Of a stretch of 64,000 bases of DNA, positions 26,797 to 35,133 are shown one piece after another. The position numbers and the translations under genes were made by a program. Within the stretch, counting starts at the first letter, position 1; the number at the start of each line of letters is the position of its first letter. The notes beneath the pieces are model-generated. The model was not told the DNA's origin, did not search any database, and saw nothing but the letters and a program-made list of their open reading frames with translations. Origin of the DNA: DATKWD01 sp963704815. Its GTDB lineage: Bacteria > Actinomycetota > Acidimicrobiia > Acidimicrobiales > Salinilacustritrichaceae. The DNA is taken from contig CAVPHU010000010.1 in NCBI GenBank assembly GCA_963704815.1, positions 372,001-436,000 of the forward strand. Direction: 5' to 3'.

Positions 26797-29586
26797 TCAG
26801 CCTGCCTGGCTCGCACCGATGCGAGGCGTGCGGGCCACGTGTTTGTGGACTTCGAGGACGATCAGCAGTGCGAGGCCGAGGCCGACAGCGATGGCGAGGT
26901 CGATCGCGCCGAGCGGGTCGAGGTCGAGGAATCCGTTGAGTGGCGTGTAGAGCGCCGCGAGTTGGAGTGCGACGACGAATGAGGCGATGGCAAGCATCAC
27001 CCGGTTGCTGGTCAAACCGATGGTCCGGAGTGACTCGGTGCGTGACCGGGTGCCGAAGGCTTGGAAGACCTGCATGAATGCGAGCGTCGTGAAGATCATG
27101 GTCTGCCACTCGGCTTGATCGGTCTCTCGATAGGCGAACCCGATTCCGAGTGAGACGACGCCGATCAGCGAGCCGATCCACACCGTTTGCCGACCGAGTC
27201 CATCCGCCCAGAGACTTGCACCGGGTCGGTGTGGGGAACGTTGCATGACGCGGCGTTCAGCGGGCTCGACACCCATCGACAGGCCGAGGAGGCCATCGGT
27301 CATCAGGTTGAGCCACAGGAGCTGAAGGGGGAGGAGCGCAACGGCGGCGTCGAGCTCGCCTCCGGCAAGGAGGTACGGGATGGGCCACCCGAGCATCACG
27401 ATGATCTTGCCGAGGTTGCCGGCGACGGCGAAGCTGACGAACCGGCGCAGATTGTCATAGATCACCCGGCCCTCCTCGACTGCGGCGACGATGGTTGCGA
27501 AGTTGTCGTCGCGGAGCACCATGTCGGAGGCTTCCTTGCTGACGTCGGTGCCGGTGATGCCCATGGCCACACCGATGTCGGCCTGCTTGAGTGCCGGAGC
27601 GTCGTTCACGCCGTCGCCGGTCATGGCCACGACCTGATGCTGCTGTTGGAGCGATCCGACGATGCGGAGCTTGTGGGCGGGCGACACGCGGGCGAACACG
27701 GAGATCTCCGAGGCGGCCGCATCGAACTCGGCCTCGCTCAGCCCTTCGAGCTCGAGTCCGGTCAGCACCCGCTCATCAGTGGCGATGCCGAGTTGCTCGG
27801 CGATGGCCTTGGCGGTGAGCGGGTGGTCCCCCGTGATCATCAACGGCCGAATGCCAGCAGTGCGACACACGGCGACGGCGTCTCGAACTTCGCTGCGCGG
27901 CGGGTCGATGATGCCGACCAGGCCGATGATCGTCAGTGAGGTCTCGGCGTCGGCGACCATGTCAGTCGTGGTCGTCGCCGGTTCGGTGAAGTCTCGGTAG
28001 GCGACGCCGAGCACACGGAGCCCGGCAGCGGCCATCTCGTCGTTCGCCGCGAGCAGCGAACCGCGCTGCTCGTCGCTCAAGGAGACGATCCCGTCGGTGG
28101 TTCGAATGCGGTCGGCATGCGCCACGAGGCCATCGATTGCGCCCTTGGTGACCGCGAACGGGCGGGCGGTGTCGATGCCGTCGAGCAGTGCGGCCATGGC
28201 GGGCGCCGGGGCAACCGGCCCATGGACCGTGCTCATGCGTTTGCGGCCCGAATCGAACGGGTTCTCACCGAGTCTCGGAACCGCCGCACGAAGGGCCCTC
28301 ACGTCGATTCCGGCGTTGGCGGCGAGCTGGAGCAACGCGGTCTCGGTCGGGTCACCGATCATCGACCACGTGCCGTCGTCCGAGCGTTCGGCTTCGCCGT
28401 CGTTGCACAAGGCGACCGCTGCGACCAACAGCCGTTCCGAGGTGTTCCAGTTCGCGAGGTCGATCGCCGCTTCAGGCTCGACCGTCGTGCGCACACCCTC
28501 GACGTGCAGTGCCGTCACCGTCATCTTGTTCTGAGTGAGCGTGCCTGTCTTGTCCGAACAGATCACCGTCACCGACCCGAGCGTTTCGACAGCGGGGAGC
28601 TTGCGGATCAGCGCGTTGCGTCGCAGCATCCGTTGCGCTCCGATCGCGAGCGTGAAGGTGACCACGGCGGGCAGACCCTCCGGGATCACCGCAACCGCGA
28701 CACTGATGGCAGTGAGCACCAGGTCCGACGCCGACTCGCCTCCCAACGCGCCCATCGCCACCACGAGCGCAGCGACTGCGACCCCGACGAGGGCCAGCTG
28801 CTTGCCGACGCGATCGAGCCGCACCTGCAACGGCGTCGCCTCGACCTCCACACCCTGCAGAAGTGTCGCGATACGGCCGAGTTCGGTCCGCATGCCGGTG
28901 GCGACCACCAGCCCGAGACCCCGACCGGCCGAGACCTGTGTCCCACTGAACGCCAAGCATCGACGATCGCCGAGCGCGACATCGGGCCGGTCGATCGGAT
29001 CGGTGTGCTTGTCGACCGGCTCGGACTCACCGGTGAGCGTGGCTTCTTCGATCCGAAGGTTCGCGACCTCGATGAGGCGGAGGTCGGCCGGCACCACCGT
29101 GCCGGCGTCGAGCTGCACCACATCTCCGGGTACGAGTTGAGCCGCCGGGAGTTCAGTCGTGCGACCGGCGCGACGCACCCTGACGATCGGCACCGACATC
29201 TGCCGGAGCGCAGCGATGGCGCGTTCGGCCCGGTACTCCTGGAAGAAGCCCAACAGCGTGAACAGCACGACGATCGCGCCGATCGCCCCTGCTTCGAGGA
29301 ACTTGCCGAGCGCCAGCGAGAGCAGTGCTGCGCCGATGAGGATCAACACCATGACCGCTGACACCTGCTGCCAGATGATCTTCAACGGGTGGCTCGAGCC
29401 GTTGTCGATCAGTTCGTTCGACCCGAACTCGGCCAGGCGCTTCTCGGCGTCGTCCGGGGTGAGTCCGTCGGACGACGATCGCTGCGCCTCCAAAGCCGCA
29501 ACAGCCGACACCCGATACCAGTGGGTCTCCTCGCTGGCGTGGGCGCCCGCGGCCTCGGCGGTCGGAGGAGTGGCGGTGGTCGTCAT
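26797..29586 (-). CDS. P2-type calcium-transporting ATPase
   Basis: A 929-residue P-type ATPase of the cation-transporting P2 class. It has an N-terminal cytoplasmic cation-ATPase domain (WYRVSAVAALEAQ), TM pairs, the A-domain motif TLTGESEPV, VIPEGLPAVVTFTLAIG in TM4, the phosphorylation site SDKTGTLTQNK (Asp near 345), the hinge MTGDGVNDAPALKQADIGVAMG and LLWLNLMTDGLLGLSMG in TM6. The TM4 PEGL and the TM6 N, T and D residues match the Ca2+-coordinating set of SERCA-type pumps, so Ca2+ export is likely. Its ATG overlaps the stop of a 25-codon ORF (ATGA), and it has no good ribosome-binding site of its own. Confidence 0.92.
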   Translation of the reverse strand: MTTTATPPTAEAAGAHASEETHWYRVSAVAALEAQRSSSDGLTPDDAEKRLAEFGSNELIDNGSSHPLKIIWQQVSAVMVLILIGAALLSLALGKFLEAGAIGAIVVLFTLLGFFQEYRAERAIAALRQMSVPIVRVRRAGRTTELPAAQLVPGDVVQLDAGTVVPADLRLIEVANLRIEEATLTGESEPVDKHTDPIDRPDVALGDRRCLAFSGTQVSAGRGLGLVVATGMRTELGRIATLLQGVEVEATPLQVRLDRVGKQLALVGVAVAALVVAMGALGGESASDLVLTAISVAVAVIPEGLPAVVTFTLAIGAQRMLRRNALIRKLPAVETLGSVTVICSDKTGTLTQNKMTVTALHVEGVRTTVEPEAAIDLANWNTSERLLVAAVALCNDGEAERSDDGTWSMIGDPTETALLQLAANAGIDVRALRAAVPRLGENPFDSGRKRMSTVHGPVAPAPAMAALLDGIDTARPFAVTKGAIDGLVAHADRIRTTDGIVSLSDEQRGSLLAANDEMAAAGLRVLGVAYRDFTEPATTTTDMVADAETSLTIIGLVGIIDPPRSEVRDAVAVCRTAGIRPLMITGDHPLTAKAIAEQLGIATDERVLTGLELEGLSEAEFDAAASEISVFARVSPAHKLRIVGSLQQQHQVVAMTGDGVNDAPALKQADIGVAMGITGTDVSKEASDMVLRDDNFATIVAAVEEGRVIYDNLRRFVSFAVAGNLGKIIVMLGWPIPYLLAGGELDAAVALLPLQLLWLNLMTDGLLGLSMGVEPAERRVMQRSPHRPGASLWADGLGRQTVWIGSLIGVVSLGIGFAYRETDQAEWQTMIFTTLAFMQVFQAFGTRSRTESLRTIGLTSNRVMLAIASFVVALQLAALYTPLNGFLDLDPLGAIDLAIAVGLGLALLIVLEVHKHVARTPRIGASQAG

Positions 29587-29660
29587 CGACTCGCCAGGGC
29601 CGGATCGTGCGCCAGCGCAGCGATGCGCGCCTCGGTCGTCTTGAGAGTGTTCCTGAGCAT
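29583..29660 (-). CDS. 25-residue leader ORF coupled to the Ca2+-ATPase
   Basis: On the minus strand, ATG 29660 follows a strong Shine-Dalgarno sequence (GAAAGGAAA, 5-bp spacing). It opens a 25-codon frame (MLRNTLKTTEARIAALAHDP, then ALASR) whose TGA overlaps the ATPase ATG. The only strong ribosome-binding site in the leader belongs to this small ORF, so the pump is probably translated by coupling. The site can pair with an upstream segment (see the hairpin entry). The ORF could be a sensor peptide or just a ribosome loader. Confidence 0.5.
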   Translation of the reverse strand: MLRNTLKTTEARIAALAHDPALASR

Positions 29661-29667
29661 GGGTTTC

Positions 29668-29702
29668 CTTTCAGCACACAACGAAGTTGACGATGCTGAA
29701 AG
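29668..29702 (-). promoter_or_regulatory. Hairpin able to mask the leader ORF ribosome-binding site
   Basis: In the minus-strand RNA, CUUUCAGCA pairs perfectly with UGCUGAAAG (9 bp). An inner CAAC/GUUG stem with loop UUC lies between them. The 3' arm includes the start of the Shine-Dalgarno sequence CUGAAAGG of the 25-codon ORF. The fold would hide that site, which fits a cis-acting RNA switch controlling the Ca2+-ATPase. Confidence 0.5.
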
Positions 29703-29795
29703 TCTCCCCGCCCGATTTCTCGGACTGGCCACGCCGGACCCTGGTGGGACGTCTTGACGACTGGCCTCGAGGGGTACTCCCCTTCAGTGGGCGAC

Positions 29796-30020
29796 ATGAT
29801 ACAGGACGCGAATCACCTCACACGCAAAGCCGTGCAGACCATGCAGGCCCGCCAGGGTCGGACAACGAACAGTTCTCCCGAGGAGCGCGTCGTGCGCCGC
29901 ATCCTGCGACACCTCGGCGACGATGCGTTCGGCACGATTTCTACGCCCTACGACGAGGGGACCAGAGAGGCCGCCTTGGACGTTCTCGACACGGTGGTCC
30001 ACGGCCCGGGCCTCGCGTAG
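29796..30020 (+). CDS. Small hypothetical protein
   Basis: A 74-residue frame starting MIQDANHLTRKAVQTM and ending VVHGPGLA. Third codon positions are GC-rich and the composition is that of a soluble, mostly helical protein. TTGACG (29754-29759) and TACTCC (29775-29780) could be a promoter upstream. No family is recognised. It converges on the lipoprotein gene at 30109. It may be a small real gene or a chance ORF. Confidence 0.35.
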   Translation: MIQDANHLTRKAVQTMQARQGRTTNSSPEERVVRRILRHLGDDAFGTISTPYDEGTREAALDVLDTVVHGPGLA

Positions 30021-30108
30021 GTGAGAGTCCCGCGGGCCAGGTGCAGACGAGGGTCCTCTGCCGGTGCCCGGTCGGTGCGATGACGGGTGACCGTCCTCGC
30101 GCGTCCGG

Positions 30109-32340
30109 TCAGGCCGCGCCGACGGTTCGGGTGTAGGTGTCGAAGTCGAGGGCGACCGTGGCGTCGTCGCCGGCGAGCTCGAAGGTGGTGGCCAGACGAT
30201 CGACCGTGCCCCCGCTCGACTCGTGGCGGGGGAAGTCGCCGATGGGCTGCTCCTCGCCGTCCACCGTGAACGGCGCCGTGGACCCGAAGGTGATCTCGCC
30301 GGAGGCCGGGGACGTCCATGCGACGGTGAAGCCCGTGTCGTCGCGCTCGACGGCGGGTTCATCGGCGGTGATCGCCGACTGGAACTCGGCGAACGACCCG
30401 GCAGAGGCGGCGTCGCCGACCTCGACGATCCACACGTTGTCGGGCCCGCCGGGCGCCACGAGGTCGTAGGGCGCGGTCATGTCCACCATCGGGTTCCGGG
30501 CGGGGTCGTACTCGCGGAACTCGGGTTCGCGAAACGACCACAGCGCGATGAAGCCGTCACCCTTGCGGGCGAAGGTCCAGCGTCCGTCCCGCACCACCTC
30601 GTCGAAGCGGTCCTGGGGCACGAAGGCGTGCGTGTAGTCCTGGTACCCGAACAGGCCCCACAGGATGGGGTCGATGTTCTCGGAGTTCCATGCCGGCTGG
30701 TAGATGTGGATCCCGGTCCGCTCGAACTGCACCGACCTGGGAATCGACGCTTCACCGGTCCAATAGCCCGGCTTTTCGTCGGCGCCCCAGTCATCGCCCT
30801 CGATCAGGTCGGTGGCGGGGTGCGTGGTGAACACGTAGGCCTCGGGGTCGACCGTCGCCTGCCAGACGTGGACCTGGTCGCGCATCTGACCGAAGCGGTG
30901 GTCGACCAGGGTCGACATGGCCACGTCGTCGCCCCGCCATGAGTAGGTGTTGGCCTCCCGCAGGTGTCCGAAGTTCACGACCGAATGGTTCTCCTGCAAC
31001 CAGGCGGCCACCCGGTCGGGGTCGCCGTCGTTGAGTGCGACGATGGCCTTGATCTGCCCATTGGCCTCGGTCTCGAGCAGGTCGAACTTCTCGGCCTCGG
31101 ACAGGCCGATGTGGGAAAGCTGCCACAGGCCCAGCGCCCCCTGAGACCACCAGAACTCCAGATTGTCGGGGTCGTCGAAGTCGTAGCCGAACGGGGCCTC
31201 GGGGTCCGGGCTCACCGGGTCGGTGCCGTCGACGAAGATCCCGTGCCGCTCCCGCGTCACCCCCGGCGCTCCCTCGGTCGCCACGACCAGCAGCGCCTGC
31301 GGCGGGCGGTAGCGGGTGGCGCCCGCCAGGTGGTTGGCGCCGGCGTCGGCCCCACCCCGAAAGTCGAACTCGGTGTCGTCGAAGAGCAGCTTGAAGACGT
31401 CGAACGTGCTCTCTCGATCGTTGGTCTTGTCCTTGGCGTAGGTGCGGCCCCGCGGTGCGGTGTAGCTCCCCGCGTGGCAATGCCCGGCCATGTCCAGGAC
31501 GCACAGGTCCAACGCCATCGCGGCGGCGTTCACCAACTCGGGATCGTCGGCCACCTCGATCAGCAGGGCCAGCGGCTCCACGTTCTTCTTCATGTACACG
31601 TGGCTGTGCCACTCGAAGAACCCGAACTCGGCCCGCTCGTGCACCCAGTCCAGGATCAGCGGCTTGGCGCGTGCCATGTGCTCGGCGCCGGTCAAGCCGG
31701 TGACGGTGAATGTCTCCTCGGGAAGGCGCTGGCCCGCCAGGTACTCGATGACCAGCAGGATGATCACGTGGTTCTCCGACCAGAACCACTGCTCGTCGAT
31801 CCGGCCCTCGGGCAACGGGTCGTCGTAGCGGTAGCGGTTGTCGAGCAGCCGCTGCTCGACGGCATCGGTGACCGACGGGTCGAGCGTGCGCATCTCGGTC
31901 TCGCCGTCAGCCAGGGCCAGGATCCAGTGCATGTACATGAGCGCGAAGTCGCGAGTGTCCTGCCACTCGTCGATCTGGTCCCACCGCTCCTGCAGGGAGT
32001 CCATGGTCACCGAACTCGGGTCCCACGAGAAGTCGGGGTCTCGGTTGGCGGCGATCAGCGCGGCCACGATGCCGTTCAGGCTGCTGGGGTCCACATCGGC
32101 CGCCGCTCCGGCCAGGTAGTCGTCGATCCGGGCCTGCCAGGCGGACTCGTCGACCAGCCCGGGCGATCCGGGTGCGACCAGCACGTCCTCGGCGTTGGCA
32201 GGCGACCCAGGTGGCGCCGACGTCGTCGAGCCACCGTCGGCCGACCCGCCGTCACCGTCGTCACTGCACGATCCCAGCGCAATCGCTCCGGCGAGGCCGA
32301 TGCCTCCGACGAGGAACCCTCGCCGATGGATCTCACGCAT
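30109..32340 (-). CDS. Large secreted lipoprotein, possible polysaccharide-lyase-like fold
   Basis: A 743-residue exported protein. The N-terminus has RRGFLVGGIGLAGAIALGSC, combining a twin-arginine-like start with a lipobox (GSC), followed by a Gly/Ser/Asp linker. The body is rich in aromatic helices: WSENHVIILLVIEYLAGQ, EFGFFEWHSHVYMKKNV, LDLCVLDMAGHCHAG and WWSQGALGLW. The SENH and HSHVY blocks recall the helical toroid of alginate/heparinase-type lyases. The last 200 residues look like a beta-sandwich (ITFGSTAPFTVDGEEQPIG). I cannot assign a substrate. ATG 32340 has an AAGGGGGAA ribosome-binding site, and a good promoter lies at 32369-32397, overlapping an inverted repeat shared with the gene at 47294. 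Confidence 0.7.
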   Translation of the reverse strand: MREIHRRGFLVGGIGLAGAIALGSCSDDGDGGSADGGSTTSAPPGSPANAEDVLVAPGSPGLVDESAWQARIDDYLAGAAADVDPSSLNGIVAALIAANRDPDFSWDPSSVTMDSLQERWDQIDEWQDTRDFALMYMHWILALADGETEMRTLDPSVTDAVEQRLLDNRYRYDDPLPEGRIDEQWFWSENHVIILLVIEYLAGQRLPEETFTVTGLTGAEHMARAKPLILDWVHERAEFGFFEWHSHVYMKKNVEPLALLIEVADDPELVNAAAMALDLCVLDMAGHCHAGSYTAPRGRTYAKDKTNDRESTFDVFKLLFDDTEFDFRGGADAGANHLAGATRYRPPQALLVVATEGAPGVTRERHGIFVDGTDPVSPDPEAPFGYDFDDPDNLEFWWSQGALGLWQLSHIGLSEAEKFDLLETEANGQIKAIVALNDGDPDRVAAWLQENHSVVNFGHLREANTYSWRGDDVAMSTLVDHRFGQMRDQVHVWQATVDPEAYVFTTHPATDLIEGDDWGADEKPGYWTGEASIPRSVQFERTGIHIYQPAWNSENIDPILWGLFGYQDYTHAFVPQDRFDEVVRDGRWTFARKGDGFIALWSFREPEFREYDPARNPMVDMTAPYDLVAPGGPDNVWIVEVGDAASAGSFAEFQSAITADEPAVERDDTGFTVAWTSPASGEITFGSTAPFTVDGEEQPIGDFPRHESSGGTVDRLATTFELAGDDATVALDFDTYTRTVGAA

Positions 32341-32368
32341 TCCATTCCCCCTTCGCGACGGTCAGGCG

Positions 32369-32397
32369 ATCCTAAGGAGCTGCGCGGAGAGGGCCAA
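32369..32397 (-). promoter_or_regulatory. Promoter of the large lipoprotein gene
   Basis: On the minus strand TTGGCC (32397-32392), a 17-bp spacer and TAGGAT (32374-32369) form a housekeeping-type promoter about 30 bp upstream of ATG 32340. Confidence 0.5.
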
Positions 32398-32410
32398 GTG
32401 TCGCAGCTCC
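32376..32410 (-). promoter_or_regulatory. Inverted-repeat element, copy A (shared with 47309-47344)
   Basis: Arms GGAGCTGCG and CGCAGCTCC (9 bp, perfect) enclose a 17-nt centre. The same element, with arms GGAAGCTGCG/CGCAGCTTCC and a centre differing by one indel and one substitution, lies before the patatin-like gene. The arm change keeps the pairing. Here the element covers the -35 and spacer of the promoter at 32369-32397, which favours a protein-binding operator over an RNA hairpin. Confidence 0.55.
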
Positions 32411-32531
32411 GGCCATCGCCGCGTTGGTCGGATTGGCTCGGACCGCGGCCCGTCTCACCGCCGTCGTCGCCTGACGCGGTCCGGACCTTCCACCGCTTGC
32501 TGAGCCGACCTGGCTGGCCCCGCTGGGGTTC

Positions 32532-34688
32532 TCAGTTTGCTTCCCGGTCGGTGGACGGGGAGACGACGGCGATGACCGTGGCGTTCGCGTGCCGGAGGAT
32601 GGACTCGACGGTGTGGCCCAGGAACGCCTCGTCGCCGGCGGTGCGGCGGGTACAGCCGACCACGATGAGGTCGGCGTCGAGATCGTCGCTGAGGCTGACG
32701 ATCCCTTCGGCCGGCGATGCGTCGTGGCGCAGGACCGGTTCGGCTCGTGCACCCATGGTGTCGGCGAGAGCGACGGCGTCGTCGAGCACCCGCATCGCAG
32801 CTGCGGCAGCGTCTGGTTGGTTTCCGTTGCCGCCGACGGTCGCCGGTTCGGGTTGTCGGGTGACGTGAACGAGGCTGAGCTGGGTGCCGAGCCGGGCCGA
32901 GATGTTGAAGGCGATCTCCTTGGCGGCTCGTGAGGCGTTGGTGCCGGCGACGGGAACGATGGCTCGGCTGTAGGCCCAGGGGAGGTCGCGTCCGAGGTGG
33001 CGGCCGGCGCGGACCAGCACGACCGGCACCGGGCTGTTCGTGACGATGCGTTCGGTTTCGTCGTCGAGCAGGGGTTGGTCGTCGTCGGGGTGGTCGACGC
33101 CGATGCCGATGGCCCCATAGCCGAGGCGGGCCTCCTCGAGGGCGGCCTCGGGGAGGGGCTTGTTGGTGGTCTCGGTGGTGATGTCGCGGTCGGCCAGGAC
33201 ATTGTGGACGGCCTTGATGCCACGGGCCCGGGCGGGTCCTTCGATGCCGCTCTTGTCGGCTTCGGGTGCGAGCACGGTGACGTCGACATCCGGGGGCCAG
33301 GCGAGGTCGAGGACCTGGGCGGCCATGATCGAGGCGGGGTCGCCGCCGGCGGGAATGAGCAGTTGGTCGCCGCGGACCACGAGGTTCGTGGCCATGGTGC
33401 GCTCTCGCTGCAGGCGTTCTTGTTCGGCCGGTGTGCCGTCATAGTCGCGCAGCACTGCCCGCAGGAGAGGTGGCGCCATCATCGAGGTGGCCATGGCCAT
33501 GACCACGACGATGGTGTAGCTGGCCTGGTTCAGCACGCCGAGCGTGAGCCCGACGGTGGCGATGACGATCTCGAGGGCGCCGCGAGCGTTGAGTCCGACG
33601 CCGAGGGCGGCGCCTTCGCGGCCCGGAAGGCGGGCGACGTAGGCACCGGCGACGCTGCCGACGAACTTGGAGATGCTGGCCACGGCGATCACCGCAGCAG
33701 CCCAGGCGAGGGTCGTGGGATCGGCGAGCAGGCCGAGGTCGACGCGCAAGCCGGCCGTGGCAAAGAACACCGGGGCGAAGAACGCAGTGGTGACGTGCTC
33801 CAGGTTGTGCATGGCCGCGTCGTCGCGGTAGCGCGAGCGGGCGATCAGCACGCCGGCGACGAAGGCGCCGAGCACGGCCTCGACGTGGAGGGCCTGGGTG
33901 ACCGACCCGAGGGCGATGGCGGCGATGAGGATCACGGCGACGCCGGGGACGGGTCCGGCTTCGGCCCGGCGGACTTGGCGCAGGGCGATGTCGATGAGGC
34001 GCTGGCCGAGGGTGAAGGCGACGGCGAAGAACAGGGCGAGGCCGCCGAGTGTGATGGCGAGTTTGTCGAACTTCAGGCCGCCGGCCTGGGCCAGGCCGGC
34101 GACGACTCCGAGGAGGATCCAGCCGAAGACGTCGTTGGCCATGCCGGCGGCGAGCGTGAGCTGGCCGAAGTTGCGCCGCATGAAGCCCATCTCGGTCAAG
34201 ATCTTCGCAATGACCGGCAGCGACGAGATCGACAGCGCAGCGGCGATGAACAGGGCGAACACCAGGGTGTCGGTGCCGTCGCCGATGAAGGTCGAAGGAA
34301 GCAGGTAGCCCACACCGAACCCGGCGGCCAGCGGGACCACGAGACTGCCCGCCGACACGGCTGCGGCTGCGGCTCCGAGACGGCGGATCAGGCCGAGGTC
34401 GGTCTCGTAGCCGGTGGCGATCAGGAGGAAGACGACGCCGAGCCAGCCGACGGTGAACAACATTGCCGTCTGGACGTCGTCGTCGGGGAACAGCCAGTCG
34501 GTGATGTCGGGTGCGACCTTGCCGAGCACGGACGGGCCGAGAAGGAGGCCGGCGCCGAGCTCGCCGACCACGGCCGGCTGGCCGACCCGCACGGCGAGCG
34601 CACCGAGCACCCGCGCGGCGACCACGAGGCCGAGCAGAGCGACCCAGAAGACGAGGAGCTGGTGCTCGGTCGGGGGCGTCAGGTTCAT
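32532..34688 (-). CDS. CPA2-family cation/proton antiporter with C-terminal USP-like domains
   Basis: A 718-residue membrane antiporter. Residues about 10-400 hold roughly 12 helices of the Na+/H+ exchanger fold (VVGELGAGLLLGPSVLG; LFIAAALSISSLPVIAKIL; AAGMANDVFGWILLG; LGVGLNARGALEIVIATVGL). The TM5 MANDV motif has the Asn-Asp pair that carries cation and proton in CPA2 proteins. Residues about 420-715 are two universal-stress-protein-like domains (LVVRGDQLLIPAGGDPAS, VVLVRAGRHLG, DLIVVGCTRRTAGDEAFLG), likely nucleotide-binding regulatory units. ATG 34688 overlaps the stop of the upstream small membrane protein (ATGA), fixing the start. Confidence 0.88.
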   Translation of the reverse strand: MNLTPPTEHQLLVFWVALLGLVVAARVLGALAVRVGQPAVVGELGAGLLLGPSVLGKVAPDITDWLFPDDDVQTAMLFTVGWLGVVFLLIATGYETDLGLIRRLGAAAAAVSAGSLVVPLAAGFGVGYLLPSTFIGDGTDTLVFALFIAAALSISSLPVIAKILTEMGFMRRNFGQLTLAAGMANDVFGWILLGVVAGLAQAGGLKFDKLAITLGGLALFFAVAFTLGQRLIDIALRQVRRAEAGPVPGVAVILIAAIALGSVTQALHVEAVLGAFVAGVLIARSRYRDDAAMHNLEHVTTAFFAPVFFATAGLRVDLGLLADPTTLAWAAAVIAVASISKFVGSVAGAYVARLPGREGAALGVGLNARGALEIVIATVGLTLGVLNQASYTIVVVMAMATSMMAPPLLRAVLRDYDGTPAEQERLQRERTMATNLVVRGDQLLIPAGGDPASIMAAQVLDLAWPPDVDVTVLAPEADKSGIEGPARARGIKAVHNVLADRDITTETTNKPLPEAALEEARLGYGAIGIGVDHPDDDQPLLDDETERIVTNSPVPVVLVRAGRHLGRDLPWAYSRAIVPVAGTNASRAAKEIAFNISARLGTQLSLVHVTRQPEPATVGGNGNQPDAAAAAMRVLDDAVALADTMGARAEPVLRHDASPAEGIVSLSDDLDADLIVVGCTRRTAGDEAFLGHTVESILRHANATVIAVVSPSTDREAN

Positions 34689-34972
34689 GCTGCTCGTTCC
34701 CACACTTTCGCTGGCTCGGCGATGCGGCGGCTGTTGATGCCCCGGACCTGCTCACCACGCTCGAGCCGACGCTCCACGACACCCAGGTCAGCCAGGCTCT
34801 CGGCGATCGTGCGGCGGTAGACCAGGTAGCCAGCTGCGACGAGGGGTGCCCAACCCCCGCCGATCCAGCCGACCAGGACCCACGGCGAGGGATCGTGGCC
34901 GACCCGAGCCATGATCCAGGCCGTTCCGAGGCCGATCGAGTACCAGCCCGTCAACACCAGAATCGTCTCCAT
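34685..34972 (-). CDS. Small two-helix membrane protein, antiporter operon
   Basis: A 95-residue protein with two membrane helices (ILVLTGWYSIGLGTAWIMA and WVLVGWIGGGWAPLVAAGYL) and a basic, helical C-terminus (LERGEQVRGINSRR). ATG 34972 follows AGGGG at 8-bp spacing. Its TGA overlaps the antiporter start, so the two are translated together and may form a complex; the small protein could be an accessory or regulatory subunit. No named family is recognised. Confidence 0.7.
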   Translation of the reverse strand: METILVLTGWYSIGLGTAWIMARVGHDPSPWVLVGWIGGGWAPLVAAGYLVYRRTIAESLADLGVVERRLERGEQVRGINSRRIAEPAKVWERAA

Positions 34973-35018
34973 GCGGGATGCCCCTGACACGAGCTCGCGT
35001 GCAATGCGCACAACGATA

Positions 35019-35036
35019 CTGGAAAGAAAATTCCAG
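35019..35036 (-). promoter_or_regulatory. Palindrome next to the -10 of the antiporter operon
   Basis: CTGGAA-AGAAAA-TTCCAG is a perfect 6+6 inverted repeat in unusually A/T-rich DNA. On the minus strand it is immediately followed by a -10-like TATCGT (35018-35013), about 40 bp upstream of ATG 34972. The placement fits a repressor or activator site. Confidence 0.45.
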
Positions 35037-35121
35037 ACTCAACCGTGTCATGGGATTGAAACGCATCGTGATTCGCGGCCGGCGTGAGGCAGACGGCGCA
35101 CTCGTCCCTTCCCGCTCCACC

Positions 35122-35127
35122 TAGGGT
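35122..35127 (+). promoter_or_regulatory. -10 element, leaderless promoter of HSL-type esterase
   Basis: TAGGGT lies 6 bp before GTG 35134 and selects this start codon. Confidence 0.5.
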
Positions 35128-35133
35128 TCGATC

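Noticed and set aside
30964..32868. 634-codon plus-strand frame opposite the large lipoprotein
   Set aside because: The minus strand has a signal peptide, lipobox, ribosome-binding site and promoter; the plus frame crosses the intergenic element and lacks domains.
32997..34820. 607-codon plus-strand frame opposite the antiporter
   Set aside because: The Gly/Asp/His-rich composition is a shadow of the membrane protein on the other strand.
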